A stretch of DNA of 64,000 nt from Cryptobacteroides sp934698975. GTDB taxonomy: Bacteria > Bacteroidota > Bacteroidia > Bacteroidales > UBA932. The stretch lies in NCBI GenBank assembly GCA_934698975.1, contig CAKUVR010000010.1:1-64000 (forward strand). The letters run 5' to 3'. Positions 27,251-35,164 of the stretch are shown piece by piece. The position numbers and the translations under genes were made by a program. Positions within the stretch are counted from its first letter, which is position 1, and each line of letters starts with the position of its first letter. The notes beneath the pieces are model-generated. The model was not told where the DNA came from and made no database searches. It saw nothing but the letters and a program-made list of their open reading frames with translations.

Positions 27251-30200
27251 TTATTCCATTGGCTTGATTACCGTCTCGATAAAGTCTGTCTCGTTTGGGG
27301 AAAGGTCGTACTTGGCGTAGAGCTGACGGTCGATGTCAGGAATGTTTTGACTCCAGTCAATGTCGCTGTGAGAAGTGAAGTCTTGGATGGGGACAAACTT
27401 CCAGACATCAGTATGATTGTGCTGAGTAACTTTTAAGATTCCTAACATCGTTCTCATAAACTTTGTTTTGACATATTTGAGAGCCGCATCTGCTTCAGTT
27501 TCTGTTTCAAAAGCACCAATTCCTATAAAGGATTGAGTATAGCCGAGAATCGGCTCGCCGAGAATCGGCTCGCCGAGAATCGGCGTTGATAATACTTCTC
27601 CTATTGCACCAGAGCCGTTACTTGCAGGTATCACAACCTTGTATTTATACAAGTTTTCATGCGCTTCGATATATTTCTTTGGTATATAACGATATACACG
27701 ATTGTTGTTTATGAGACCTATTATTTCCAAATCATCGTCATTCGTTCTTACCGAAGAAAATACGCCAAGCTGATTGAATATAGATGTTGTCAAACGCTTC
27801 TCTCTTCCGTTACTACCTATGATGGTCTTGTATTCAGGATAATCTTTGTATAATTCTTTTAGGTTGAACTTATTTTGAAGATAGATAAGTTGGTCAATAG
27901 ATTCAAAATCTTTATGCTCAATTACCTTCTTTAAAATGGTGTTCAACTCATCGTGAGAAGTAAATCTGATAATTCGTCCATACTTCTTGTTGGTATTGTG
28001 CATAGTTATAGCGATACCTCCTTTTATATCAACTTTATCAAATATCTTTGTGCTATCTGGCTCATATTTTACAACCTTAAAATAATCGTCATTTAGCATT
28101 TTGTCATTGAATTCCTTCGGAGTTTTTCCTGCATCAAACAAGAATCTTCCTGGTGTAATAAATGTTGCCAATGGAGAAAGTTGGAAACCTAATTCCATAA
28201 ATTGGTGATATATAGGTGTATCGCTTGTTGCATCTTGCTTAAGCATATACGGTGGATTCCCCACCACAGCATTAAATTTCATTTCTTGTTTACTTGTATT
28301 ACCCTTCCAAAACCCCACGGACTTCAGTTCTTTCACAAGTCCTTGCTGGTCCTTGGAAGCGCGTTCGATTAATTGTACGTTTTTGATATTCGCTTTTTGG
28401 TCAACCTGACGGAAGCCAAAGAGGGTGCGGCGAGTGATACCCACAGCCATAGGAGTATTGCAGATAACATACATGTTGTTCTGCACAATATCATCCCAAA
28501 CCACTTGTTCTTCCTGCACACTCAGAGTCTCTCTTTCTACGCATTCCGCCTTGATGTATTCATCCAAGCGGCGACGGAAGAGAGAGTAGGTGACATAAAG
28601 AGGGTAGAGACCTGTCTTTGAATTGATCTCCAATATCTTAGTCTGCACCTCACCTGCAAGGTCTACATTGTCGAAGAGTTGACGGGTTACATCGCCCTGG
28701 TCAACATAACGAGGCGTGTCGAGCACTCCAGTCTTTTCGTCAAAGGTTTCGTCGTACCAGCACCAACCACCAATTGTGTCACTCATGTGCATATTTACCA
28801 CACGCCAAGGGGTAAGCACCGTCTCTTTATCAGGATTGCGGAAATAAGAGAAAATCTCCGTAATCTGACGGATGCGCTCGTCGATATGCATAAAGTCAGC
28901 CTCGCGGGTAAGGGCACGGTATTTCTTGCCCGCCTCCTCGAAACGGGTAGCATTGAAGCACTTGCTAATCTTGTTGAAATCTTCCTTCGAGATTCCCTTT
29001 GGCATAAACTCGGCCCATGACTCATCCTTAATCTTTCGGGTGAAGTTGTCAACAGTCAGTTCATCCTTAGGGTCGCCAGCATCCGCACCACCATACATCA
29101 GTAACGGAATACGGAGCGCGATGCCACGGATATTGGTCATACGCTTCTTGAACTCCTCACGCTCTTCCTTAGCCTTTTCACGTCGGGCGATACGCTCGGC
29201 TTCTTCCTTGAGCCACTGGTCACGCTCCTCGTCGGAAGCACCGTCCCACCATTGCTTAAACTCCTCGTCCTTCTTCAGCTTTTCCTCGGCTTTCTTCTTG
29301 GCTTCAGCCTTCTTCTGGCGAATCTTCTCCTCCCATGCCGCACGCTGCTCCTCGGTCATGTGGCTGAGGTCAACAACTTCTTTCGCATCCTTGCGATTCT
29401 CATCAGGAGCCTTACCTCCATTCTCGCCAATATGATTGATGATTTCCGGATTCACCTTGTTCAGCTCATTCTGGTTATAGAGGCATGGATCGTCAAAGCC
29501 CTTGCGCACAAGTCGGTCGATAAACACATTCTCTAGCTGCCGGTAGATGGAGTCAACATCCAGGCGGCTCATCATGCCGCCATCCATGGAGAGGACAGGA
29601 CAAAGTTCGATGAAGTCACGAACCGTCTCCTTGTCGCGCATCTCCTGGGTCTTCTCCTCGTCACCTTCCTGTTTTTTCTTCTCCTTGGCTGTTGCCATAG
29701 AAGAGAACTTAGCTGTTTCTGCCACAATCTTCAAGGTACGGTCGGGTGCAAAGTCGAATACATAACATTCTTTCTTGATCTTCCCTTCAGGAGTCTTGTA
29801 TGGAGACTGCACACGGAAGATGGTCTGCATGTAAGTAGCGGCACGGTCACCACCCTTCAGATAGAACACGGCTGTCCAAGGCGCAACCGTCACGCCCGTG
29901 GTTAGACGGCCACAGGATATGGTAATGGTAGAGGTAGTCTCAGGCCTATCGCCAATGGCTTTGAGCACCTTATCGAGCGCATTCTCATTCTGCTCGTCTG
30001 TATCGCTCTTGCCTGCCACGTTCACAATGTTGAAGCGACGGAATATCTTGTGCTCCATGAGCAGTTGCTCCAAGGCAGCCGCCTCGTTGACATGAGAAAC
30101 CACCCAAAGCGTATGACGGAACATGTGACGGTATTCATCAGTAGAGAACGGAAAATTGTTCTCGGTGTCCTTCTTGCAGAGCAAGTCGAGAAACTCCTTT

Positions 30201-31249
30201 GCCTCCTGTTCATGAACAAAACGCCCCTTGGCATCATCGGGCATCTTGATGGTATTGCCGTCTTGATCCATGACAAGGTCTGCTTTCGGATTACCTGTCC
30301 AGGTACGGAAGAACTCTGAGAACGAGAATACGCCAGTCTGATCCAGAACATTATTGATGTTCTTGGTGATGTCGTAGGTTAAGATATTCATTTTCGGCAG
30401 CTCAGCGTATGGATTTTTCTCACCAGGATGTTCCAATGGCCAGTTCTGCTTGGCAGTTTGCTCTGCAATGTAGTCCCAGGTGTAGATTTCGTCTTCCTTG
30501 AAATCCTCATAGAGATTGAAAGGCGTGCCGGAGAGATAGAGCATCTTGGTATTCTTCTTCTTTAGGTAGTCCTGTATTACACCCTTGCCCAATGATGTAA
30601 GTGTGCCTTCGTGTGCCTCATCGATGATGATGAGATCCCAGTCGGTTTTCAGTATGTCAGATTTCAACTTCTCGTTCGATGCGGAAGTCGTGTTTCCAGC
30701 GTTTGCGTACTTAGCCTGTGTCTTGCTGTTGACAAGCTCGGAGAGTCGAATATATTGCATGGAAACGAAGAAGGCGTAATGGTTGCCTTCTTGCTGTACA
30801 AATTTTTCAAGGTCGTAGAAGTTGCCAACAGCCTCGTTCTCGTCATCCGAGCGCATGCCGAAGCCGTAGGTGTTGTGGATGTCGGTATTGCCTTTTACCG
30901 TAGGCTTCGCATCCTTGCAGCCCACCACTTGCTTGAACGCTTTGAGCCAACTGTCGCCAACCACAGGGCGATGGGTGATGATGAGCGTGCGCTTCACATC
31001 CAGTTCGCGCATGAGTTGCATGGCACAGATGGTCTTGCCAAAACGCATCTTGGCGTTCCAGAGGAACTGGCGATATTCAGGAAGAACTTCATGCTGGTAT
31101 TCACCACGTCTTCCACTTCTCTTACAGAAACGCTCCTTCGCTTGGTCGATTGCGTCCCTTTGCTCAGAACGAAGAGTAATCAGGTTGTCGGCAAACAGGT
31201 CGTCCTGCATGCCACTCTTTATTTCTTCAAGGGTTGAGTACGTTGCCAT
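27251..31249 (-). CDS. Fused SF2 helicase and Eco57I-type N6-adenine methylase
   Basis: The 1332-residue product begins with a restriction-type helicase: atypical P-loop WNAKMRFGKTICAMQL, DEAH box LIIIDEAHEGTLTSLG, motif III MLYLSGTPF and later ITISCGRLTTGVTVAP. A charged coiled coil follows (EEKIRQKKAEAKKKAEEKLK). The C-terminal part has the methylase motif IV FNAVVGNPPYMLK and a region like target-recognition segments of Eco57I-type enzymes. Near the end, 15-bp tandem repeats encode PILGEPILGEPILG. It follows the M-like gene by 12 bases. It probably methylates self DNA and drives restriction or translocation in one chain. Confidence 0.85.
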   Translation of the reverse strand: MATYSTLEEIKSGMQDDLFADNLITLRSEQRDAIDQAKERFCKRSGRRGEYQHEVLPEYRQFLWNAKMRFGKTICAMQLMRELDVKRTLIITHRPVVGDSWLKAFKQVVGCKDAKPTVKGNTDIHNTYGFGMRSDDENEAVGNFYDLEKFVQQEGNHYAFFVSMQYIRLSELVNSKTQAKYANAGNTTSASNEKLKSDILKTDWDLIIIDEAHEGTLTSLGKGVIQDYLKKKNTKMLYLSGTPFNLYEDFKEDEIYTWDYIAEQTAKQNWPLEHPGEKNPYAELPKMNILTYDITKNINNVLDQTGVFSFSEFFRTWTGNPKADLVMDQDGNTIKMPDDAKGRFVHEQEAKEFLDLLCKKDTENNFPFSTDEYRHMFRHTLWVVSHVNEAAALEQLLMEHKIFRRFNIVNVAGKSDTDEQNENALDKVLKAIGDRPETTSTITISCGRLTTGVTVAPWTAVFYLKGGDRAATYMQTIFRVQSPYKTPEGKIKKECYVFDFAPDRTLKIVAETAKFSSMATAKEKKKQEGDEEKTQEMRDKETVRDFIELCPVLSMDGGMMSRLDVDSIYRQLENVFIDRLVRKGFDDPCLYNQNELNKVNPEIINHIGENGGKAPDENRKDAKEVVDLSHMTEEQRAAWEEKIRQKKAEAKKKAEEKLKKDEEFKQWWDGASDEERDQWLKEEAERIARREKAKEEREEFKKRMTNIRGIALRIPLLMYGGADAGDPKDELTVDNFTRKIKDESWAEFMPKGISKEDFNKISKCFNATRFEEAGKKYRALTREADFMHIDERIRQITEIFSYFRNPDKETVLTPWRVVNMHMSDTIGGWCWYDETFDEKTGVLDTPRYVDQGDVTRQLFDNVDLAGEVQTKILEINSKTGLYPLYVTYSLFRRRLDEYIKAECVERETLSVQEEQVVWDDIVQNNMYVICNTPMAVGITRRTLFGFRQVDQKANIKNVQLIERASKDQQGLVKELKSVGFWKGNTSKQEMKFNAVVGNPPYMLKQDATSDTPIYHQFMELGFQLSPLATFITPGRFLFDAGKTPKEFNDKMLNDDYFKVVKYEPDSTKIFDKVDIKGGIAITMHNTNKKYGRIIRFTSHDELNTILKKVIEHKDFESIDQLIYLQNKFNLKELYKDYPEYKTIIGSNGREKRLTTSIFNQLGVFSSVRTNDDDLEIIGLINNNRVYRYIPKKYIEAHENLYKYKVVIPASNGSGAIGEVLSTPILGEPILGEPILGYTQSFIGIGAFETETEADAALKYVKTKFMRTMLGILKVTQHNHTDVWKFVPIQDFTSHSDIDWSQNIPDIDRQLYAKYDLSPNETDFIETVIKPME
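27542..27586 (-). repeat. 15-bp in-frame tandem repeat in the methylase C-terminus
   Basis: Two exact units of GCCGAGAATCGGCTC (27542-27556, 27557-27571) are followed by a near-copy ending GT. Each unit adds GEPIL to the protein, so copy-number change would not shift the frame. Each unit is also partly palindromic (CCGAGAATCGG). The location, just before the probable target-recognition end, makes copy-number change a possible modifier of specificity. Confidence 0.8.
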
Positions 31250-31261
31250 AATGATATGATG

Positions 31262-32407
31262 TTACTTGTTATTATTCTTGTTAACTAACGACTCGAAGGT
31301 CTGTTTGGTGGCCGATAGATCGTGAAAGTCTTTATTGCTCAGCGTTCCCTTCTGAAGGTTGATGCCTTCGAGGAAGTCTTTGATCAAGCAAAACCGTTCT
31401 TGCGGCTTTGGCTCATAAGCCTTGGCAGGTTCGTCCCAGCCATCCATGCCTTCAAAGAGAGAAGGTCCGGAATCTTGTTCTTGCTTCTTTTCGATGTAAG
31501 GCTCATAGCCAGGAAGGCCGTAGGAGAGTCCATCCATCTGCCACACGTTCCAGGAGATGATGTAAGCAGCACCAGGCATCATGCGCATCTTGTTCTGATT
31601 GAACTTCTTTTCGCCAAACTGAGCGATATAATGTTCTTCGAATGTGAAGAAGAGAGCTTCCCGGGCAAGTAGGAGGTTGTCGCCTTGCCATTCGAAGCCG
31701 TATGTAGCCCGGAGCGCAATCTTAGCCCAAAGAATCCATTCATTGGAATCCTTCGTGTTCTCGGAAACGATTCGGAGTTTACGGTCGAGCATTCCTATGC
31801 GATATTTCACATTCTCGTTATACTCACCAGTAACGGCATCATATCTGTTGCAGAGGTAAGGTGCCTCGCCGCAGGTAATCTCCAGGCGGGTATCTGCCAC
31901 ATAGTCTTTCCAAGTCTTGCCTTCAGGAAACTCAATTTTCTCCTCATTGTTAATCCACTTCTGAGGGTTCTCCGGGTCGGGCGAATTGAAGAGCCCTTCT
32001 TTTCTGCCGAACCACTCTTCATCAATGAGATTGTTTTGTGCATTGCAGATCCATGCAGGAGTGAACACCTCTGCCTTATCCTTGGCACGCTGCGTCTGTT
32101 CTTCTTTCGACTTCACAGCGCGTGGTCGGATAATCTCCTGGTAATTGTCTTTCTCCTCAGGATTCTTTTTGACCAACTCATTGTATTGCTCCTTCTTAAT
32201 CACCTTGCCTTCTTTTGAGGCATAGGATGTGATTTTGTCGAGCGTGATAGGTGCAAAGAAAGTAAAATCCTCTCCATAGTCAGCATACGAATCCGTAGCC
32301 CAGTAGATATTCTTCTGGGTGGTATGATCTTTCAGAAGATTCATACATACCTTCTCTCCGTAGCTGTGGAGTAGTTGGTTTTCACTTATATCTGCATTAT
32401 GTGCCAT
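31262..32407 (-). CDS. Restriction-modification M-like subunit
   Basis: From MAHNADISENQ the protein has 381 residues. It contains the EVFTP motif seen before motif I of N6-adenine methylases (DKAEVFTPAWICNAQNNLID), then LEITCGEAPYLCNRYDAVTG. No NPPY is visible here; that motif is in the neighbouring 1332-residue protein. The two may therefore be complementary, or this subunit may have lost catalysis. It is the first gene of the operon, and ATG 32407 is preferred over an earlier ATG at 32416. Confidence 0.75.
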   Translation of the reverse strand: MAHNADISENQLLHSYGEKVCMNLLKDHTTQKNIYWATDSYADYGEDFTFFAPITLDKITSYASKEGKVIKKEQYNELVKKNPEEKDNYQEIIRPRAVKSKEEQTQRAKDKAEVFTPAWICNAQNNLIDEEWFGRKEGLFNSPDPENPQKWINNEEKIEFPEGKTWKDYVADTRLEITCGEAPYLCNRYDAVTGEYNENVKYRIGMLDRKLRIVSENTKDSNEWILWAKIALRATYGFEWQGDNLLLAREALFFTFEEHYIAQFGEKKFNQNKMRMMPGAAYIISWNVWQMDGLSYGLPGYEPYIEKKQEQDSGPSLFEGMDGWDEPAKAYEPKPQERFCLIKDFLEGINLQKGTLSNKDFHDLSATKQTFESLVNKNNNK

Positions 32408-32483
32408 TGCTATCAATGATGATTCATTGCGAGGTGAGTTGTCACAGACAAAGTTTTGTGAACCCTAAATTCCCCACACTGAC

Positions 32484-32491
32484 AAATATAT
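32484..32491 (-). promoter_or_regulatory. Candidate -7 box of the six-gene defence operon
   Basis: On the minus strand TATATTTG fits TAnnTTTG, about 75 bases before the first start codon. No good -33 TTTG lies at the expected distance, so this is moderate evidence only. Confidence 0.4.
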
Positions 32492-32549
32492 GAAAAAACT
32501 TCCGTATACATTTGCTTATAGTTATCTTTTTCACGTTTTTCGAAAGAGT

Positions 32550-32576
32550 GGTTGCGGGGAGCGCATTTTCCGAGTA
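32550..32576 (+). promoter_or_regulatory. GGTTGCG-N17-GTA promoter upstream of membrane protein and RT
   Basis: GGTTGCG at 32550-32556, 17 bases, GTA at 32574-32576 (GTATAGTATT). The ATG at 32610 follows 33 bases later. Same motif and spacing as five other sites in the window. Confidence 0.65.
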
Positions 32577-32609
32577 TAGTATTGCAGACAATGTTAAAGT
32601 AATGATGCT

Positions 32610-33101
32610 ATGATCTGGAAATTTTTGCTGTTGGCTTTCATTCTGATCTTTGTGGTGGTCACGGTGCTGGATTTGCGTAGGACCTATGGCTTTTTTGTTG
32701 ACACTTTCACAGCGGATGATGAATGTGTGAAGAAAGAATTCAGGGGACTTCTGTCAAGGAAGGATCTTTATGTGATGAGTCTGGGGAATCTGCTGATGAA
32801 TGTCTTGTGTCTGGCCAACTTGGTGATGCTTTGCTATATTCCGCTTTATGGAGAACCTTTGTGGTGGACTTGGAAATGGATTGTCGCGGACGTTGTCGTC
32901 AGCGCTGTGGCGGGAGTGGCAACGTTTTCTGTCAACAAAGATGTGTTCAGGATTGTTGGCCCCATTGTGGTAAAAGCCAAGCGAGGATCGGATTTTTCGA
33001 GCGGAGAACAGGCCTGCTATCTGCTGCTCCAGGAAAGTGACGTAACACTGATATTTCTGGGTGTCTCCATTGCTGTGCTTGCGATCATAAAGATCTTATG
33101 A
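32610..33101 (+). CDS. Small four-helix membrane protein
   Basis: The 163-residue product has four predicted transmembrane helices: IWKFLLLAFILIFVVVTVLD near the start, LGNLLMNVLCLANLVMLCYI (about 58-77), WIVADVVVSAVAGVATFSV (about 89-107) and DVTLIFLGVSIAVLAIIKIL at the end. No family is recognised. A GGTTGCG-type promoter lies 33 bases upstream. The next gene on the strand, 228 bases on, is a reverse transcriptase, so this could be its membrane partner or effector. That link is inference from position only. Confidence 0.6.
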   Translation: MIWKFLLLAFILIFVVVTVLDLRRTYGFFVDTFTADDECVKKEFRGLLSRKDLYVMSLGNLLMNVLCLANLVMLCYIPLYGEPLWWTWKWIVADVVVSAVAGVATFSVNKDVFRIVGPIVVKAKRGSDFSSGEQACYLLLQESDVTLIFLGVSIAVLAIIKIL

Positions 33102-33125
33102 TGGATGAAATTCGATAATATGTGT

Positions 33126-33322
33126 TAAATTTGCATCGGGAGAACTGCAACATGTATGTCCTTTTGCCTAAAAGGAATGACAACTCGATTCAGATTATAA
33201 TATTACTTATGCTCTCCGCTTTTTCACGGGCTTGGTGAAAAGCTGAAAGAAACCCTGTCTGCTTGGAATTTTTTGATTCCGGGCCATCGATTAAGAACGT
33301 GAGTGGGGCAGTTCTCCTTTTT
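33126..33322 (+). ncRNA. Structured leader of the reverse transcriptase, candidate non-coding RNA
   Basis: TAAATTTG at 33126-33133 fits the -7 box, although no -33 box is clear. Three hairpins follow before the RT start: CCTTTT/AAAAGG around 33158-33174; GCTTTTTCAC/GTGAAAAGC around 33217-33243 with one bulge; and GGAAT/ATTCC around 33264-33281. Several defence reverse transcriptases (for example DRT2, DRT9, retrons) use a structured RNA encoded next to the enzyme. No open frame of interest exists here. The RNA is a prediction. Confidence 0.4.
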
Positions 33323-33328
33323 ATGTTT

Positions 33329-35068
33329 ATGGAAAAGACATCATTCGAAAGTCTGGCGGAATTCGCAAGCGAGGACGTTATATTCCGCCTTTTGGCCAAG
33401 GAGAGGGGAAAATATGCGGCAAAAATCGGAAAGAACGCCACGAATCCTTTTGCTTCTGATCCTCTTTTTCAGGAACTCAAGGCGATGACTCCGCCGCATA
33501 AGCTCTGGGGTAATCCGGGGCGTGGAAAACTGCCTCCGAGAGTCTGGTCGGGACCTGCGTCGTGGACGTGCGGAAAGAGGCGCGCGGCTGTTCGCGTGAG
33601 CCAGGCAATCAAGAAAAAACGCGGTAAGTTCCCTGACGCTCCGTGGGTTCGGAACCTGAATGAATTTGTGGCATCTGTTCAGAATAGCCTTTCTGGGGCA
33701 GAGCCGCTTGTGCTGGAGTCTCCCCGGATCCGGGCGAAGTTCAAAGAGCGTGACGCGGAGAGTGGAGACTTCATCTATCGTCCGATTTGCAAATATTCAG
33801 ACCTGAAGACCAAGATTATCCTGGGGCTGGCTTACCAATATATTCTTGCGAAGTTTGACAGGTATTTTCATCGGAATATGCTGTTTATGCGCGCAACGAG
33901 GCGTTTGGAAGGGGGACGGTATGAGATGCCTAAGTTCACGGATGCCATCGACTTGGTGTCGGATTTCAGGAGAAGGAACAACGGGAAGCCAATTTATGTG
34001 GGGGAGTGTGACATCCAGAAATTCTACGACATATTCAATCATGATGTGATTGTCAGGTGTTTTGAGGATCTTTTTGCCGAGGCGAAGAAGAGTGATGGCG
34101 CTGTGGATGAGGATTTCGATTCCTTGCGCCGGGTGATAAAAGCATATCTGGATTCATTCAATTATCCTGAGTGTGTGATGAGTAAGAACGATGACCCTGA
34201 ATATTGGAAAAATGAGGTCCGCCGCCATCGGAGTGACTCGTGTCCTGAACCGGTATGTCGGTTCAAATGGGTGAGTGACGGTGCGTTCGTTTCATCGGGG
34301 TGCTACACGGATGAGGAACTGCGGAAGGCCAAGGAGAATAAAAAGCTTGGCATTCCTCAAGGCGGGCCGCTTTCCGGCATAATGGTCAATGTGGTCATGC
34401 GGGTGGTGGACAAGCCGATAGTGGAGTCGAGTTCTCCGGACAAACTGTTCGTCCGCTATTGCGATGACATACTTCTGATGCACACCGATAAGAAGGCCTG
34501 CGAGAATTATCTGGAGTGTTATTGCAGTCAGCTGAAACTATGCAAACTGGTCCCGCATCCAAGAAAGGATGTGGCTGATTGTAAGTCGGGGCGGAAAACG
34601 AAATCGGAATTTTGGCATTGCAAATCAAAGAATGTTTATTTGTGGGGTTCGGGCGAGGGCGCTGCATCCGATTGGGTGGCATTCGTGGGTTACGAGATGC
34701 GCCGGACCGGTGAGATCCGCATCCGCAAGGATAAGATTGATGAGGAGTTCAAGCGGATCGCTCATGAATATTATAACATAATATATTCAAAGAAAGTTAC
34801 TTCCGATGGACCAGTGACGGAGAAAGATCAACTCGATTTGATTGAGCGCATGGATAAACTTTCTGAGCATATTCTCAACTATGTCAAGGTTGAAAATAAT
34901 GTATATGCCCGTTCTCAGGCTCGCCGTCTGGACAAGTACCTCTACCGGAAGACTCGTCAGGCCGCGGCAAGAATAGGCTTCGCCGATCCAAAGAAGGCCG
35001 CCCGGGAGCGGGTGACATATCAAGATCGGGTGACTGGCAAGGTGGGTGACAACAAGGCCGATGCGTAG
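33329..35068 (+). CDS. Reverse transcriptase of an unassigned (defence-like) group
   Basis: From ATG 33329 the protein has 579 residues (an ATG at 33323 is possible). RT motifs are clear: region A VGECDIQKFYDIFNH (D228), region B KLGIPQGGPLSGIMVNVV, the active site YCDD (residues 377-380) and a later FVGYEMRRTGEIRIRKD. An approximately 170-residue N-terminal extension precedes the fingers (FIYRPICKYSDLKTKIILGL), and the C-terminal 120 residues are helical and basic. I see no maturase, HNH or intron ends, no DGR template repeats and no recognisable retron msr/msd. A stand-alone RT in a defence-rich island suggests a DRT or other unknown-group RT. A membrane-protein gene precedes it and a WG-repeat gene follows. 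Confidence 0.85.
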   Translation: MEKTSFESLAEFASEDVIFRLLAKERGKYAAKIGKNATNPFASDPLFQELKAMTPPHKLWGNPGRGKLPPRVWSGPASWTCGKRRAAVRVSQAIKKKRGKFPDAPWVRNLNEFVASVQNSLSGAEPLVLESPRIRAKFKERDAESGDFIYRPICKYSDLKTKIILGLAYQYILAKFDRYFHRNMLFMRATRRLEGGRYEMPKFTDAIDLVSDFRRRNNGKPIYVGECDIQKFYDIFNHDVIVRCFEDLFAEAKKSDGAVDEDFDSLRRVIKAYLDSFNYPECVMSKNDDPEYWKNEVRRHRSDSCPEPVCRFKWVSDGAFVSSGCYTDEELRKAKENKKLGIPQGGPLSGIMVNVVMRVVDKPIVESSSPDKLFVRYCDDILLMHTDKKACENYLECYCSQLKLCKLVPHPRKDVADCKSGRKTKSEFWHCKSKNVYLWGSGEGAASDWVAFVGYEMRRTGEIRIRKDKIDEEFKRIAHEYYNIIYSKKVTSDGPVTEKDQLDLIERMDKLSEHILNYVKVENNVYARSQARRLDKYLYRKTRQAAARIGFADPKKAARERVTYQDRVTGKVGDNKADA

Positions 35069-35111
35069 TCTCCTTTTCAAGGCGTAAAGTTATATCAATC
35101 AGATTTTTTTT

Positions 35112-35138
35112 GGTTGCGGAAAGTCCGCTATTCGAGTA
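35112..35138 (+). promoter_or_regulatory. GGTTGCG-N17-GTA promoter upstream of the WG-repeat gene
   Basis: GGTTGCG at 35112-35118, 17 bases, GTA at 35136-35138 (GTATCCCATT). The ATG at 35165 follows 26 bases later. Confidence 0.65.
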
Positions 35139-35164
35139 TCCCATTATATCAAAGAATATGAATT

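Noticed and set aside
27542..27586. CRISPR-like short repeat
   Set aside because: The units are 15 bp with no spacers and keep a coding frame; it is a tandem repeat in a gene.
29880..29910. GGTTGCG on the minus strand inside the helicase-methylase gene
   Set aside because: GTA is absent at the 17-base distance and it lies within coding sequence.
33126..33322. Classical retron msr/msd
   Set aside because: The hairpins are short and I could not find the paired a1/a2 ends or the priming-guanosine context; kept only as a generic structured leader.
33329..35068. RT as part of a diversity-generating retroelement or group II intron
   Set aside because: No template/variable repeat pair or accessory Avd-like gene was seen, and there is no maturase/HNH domain or intron-end structure.
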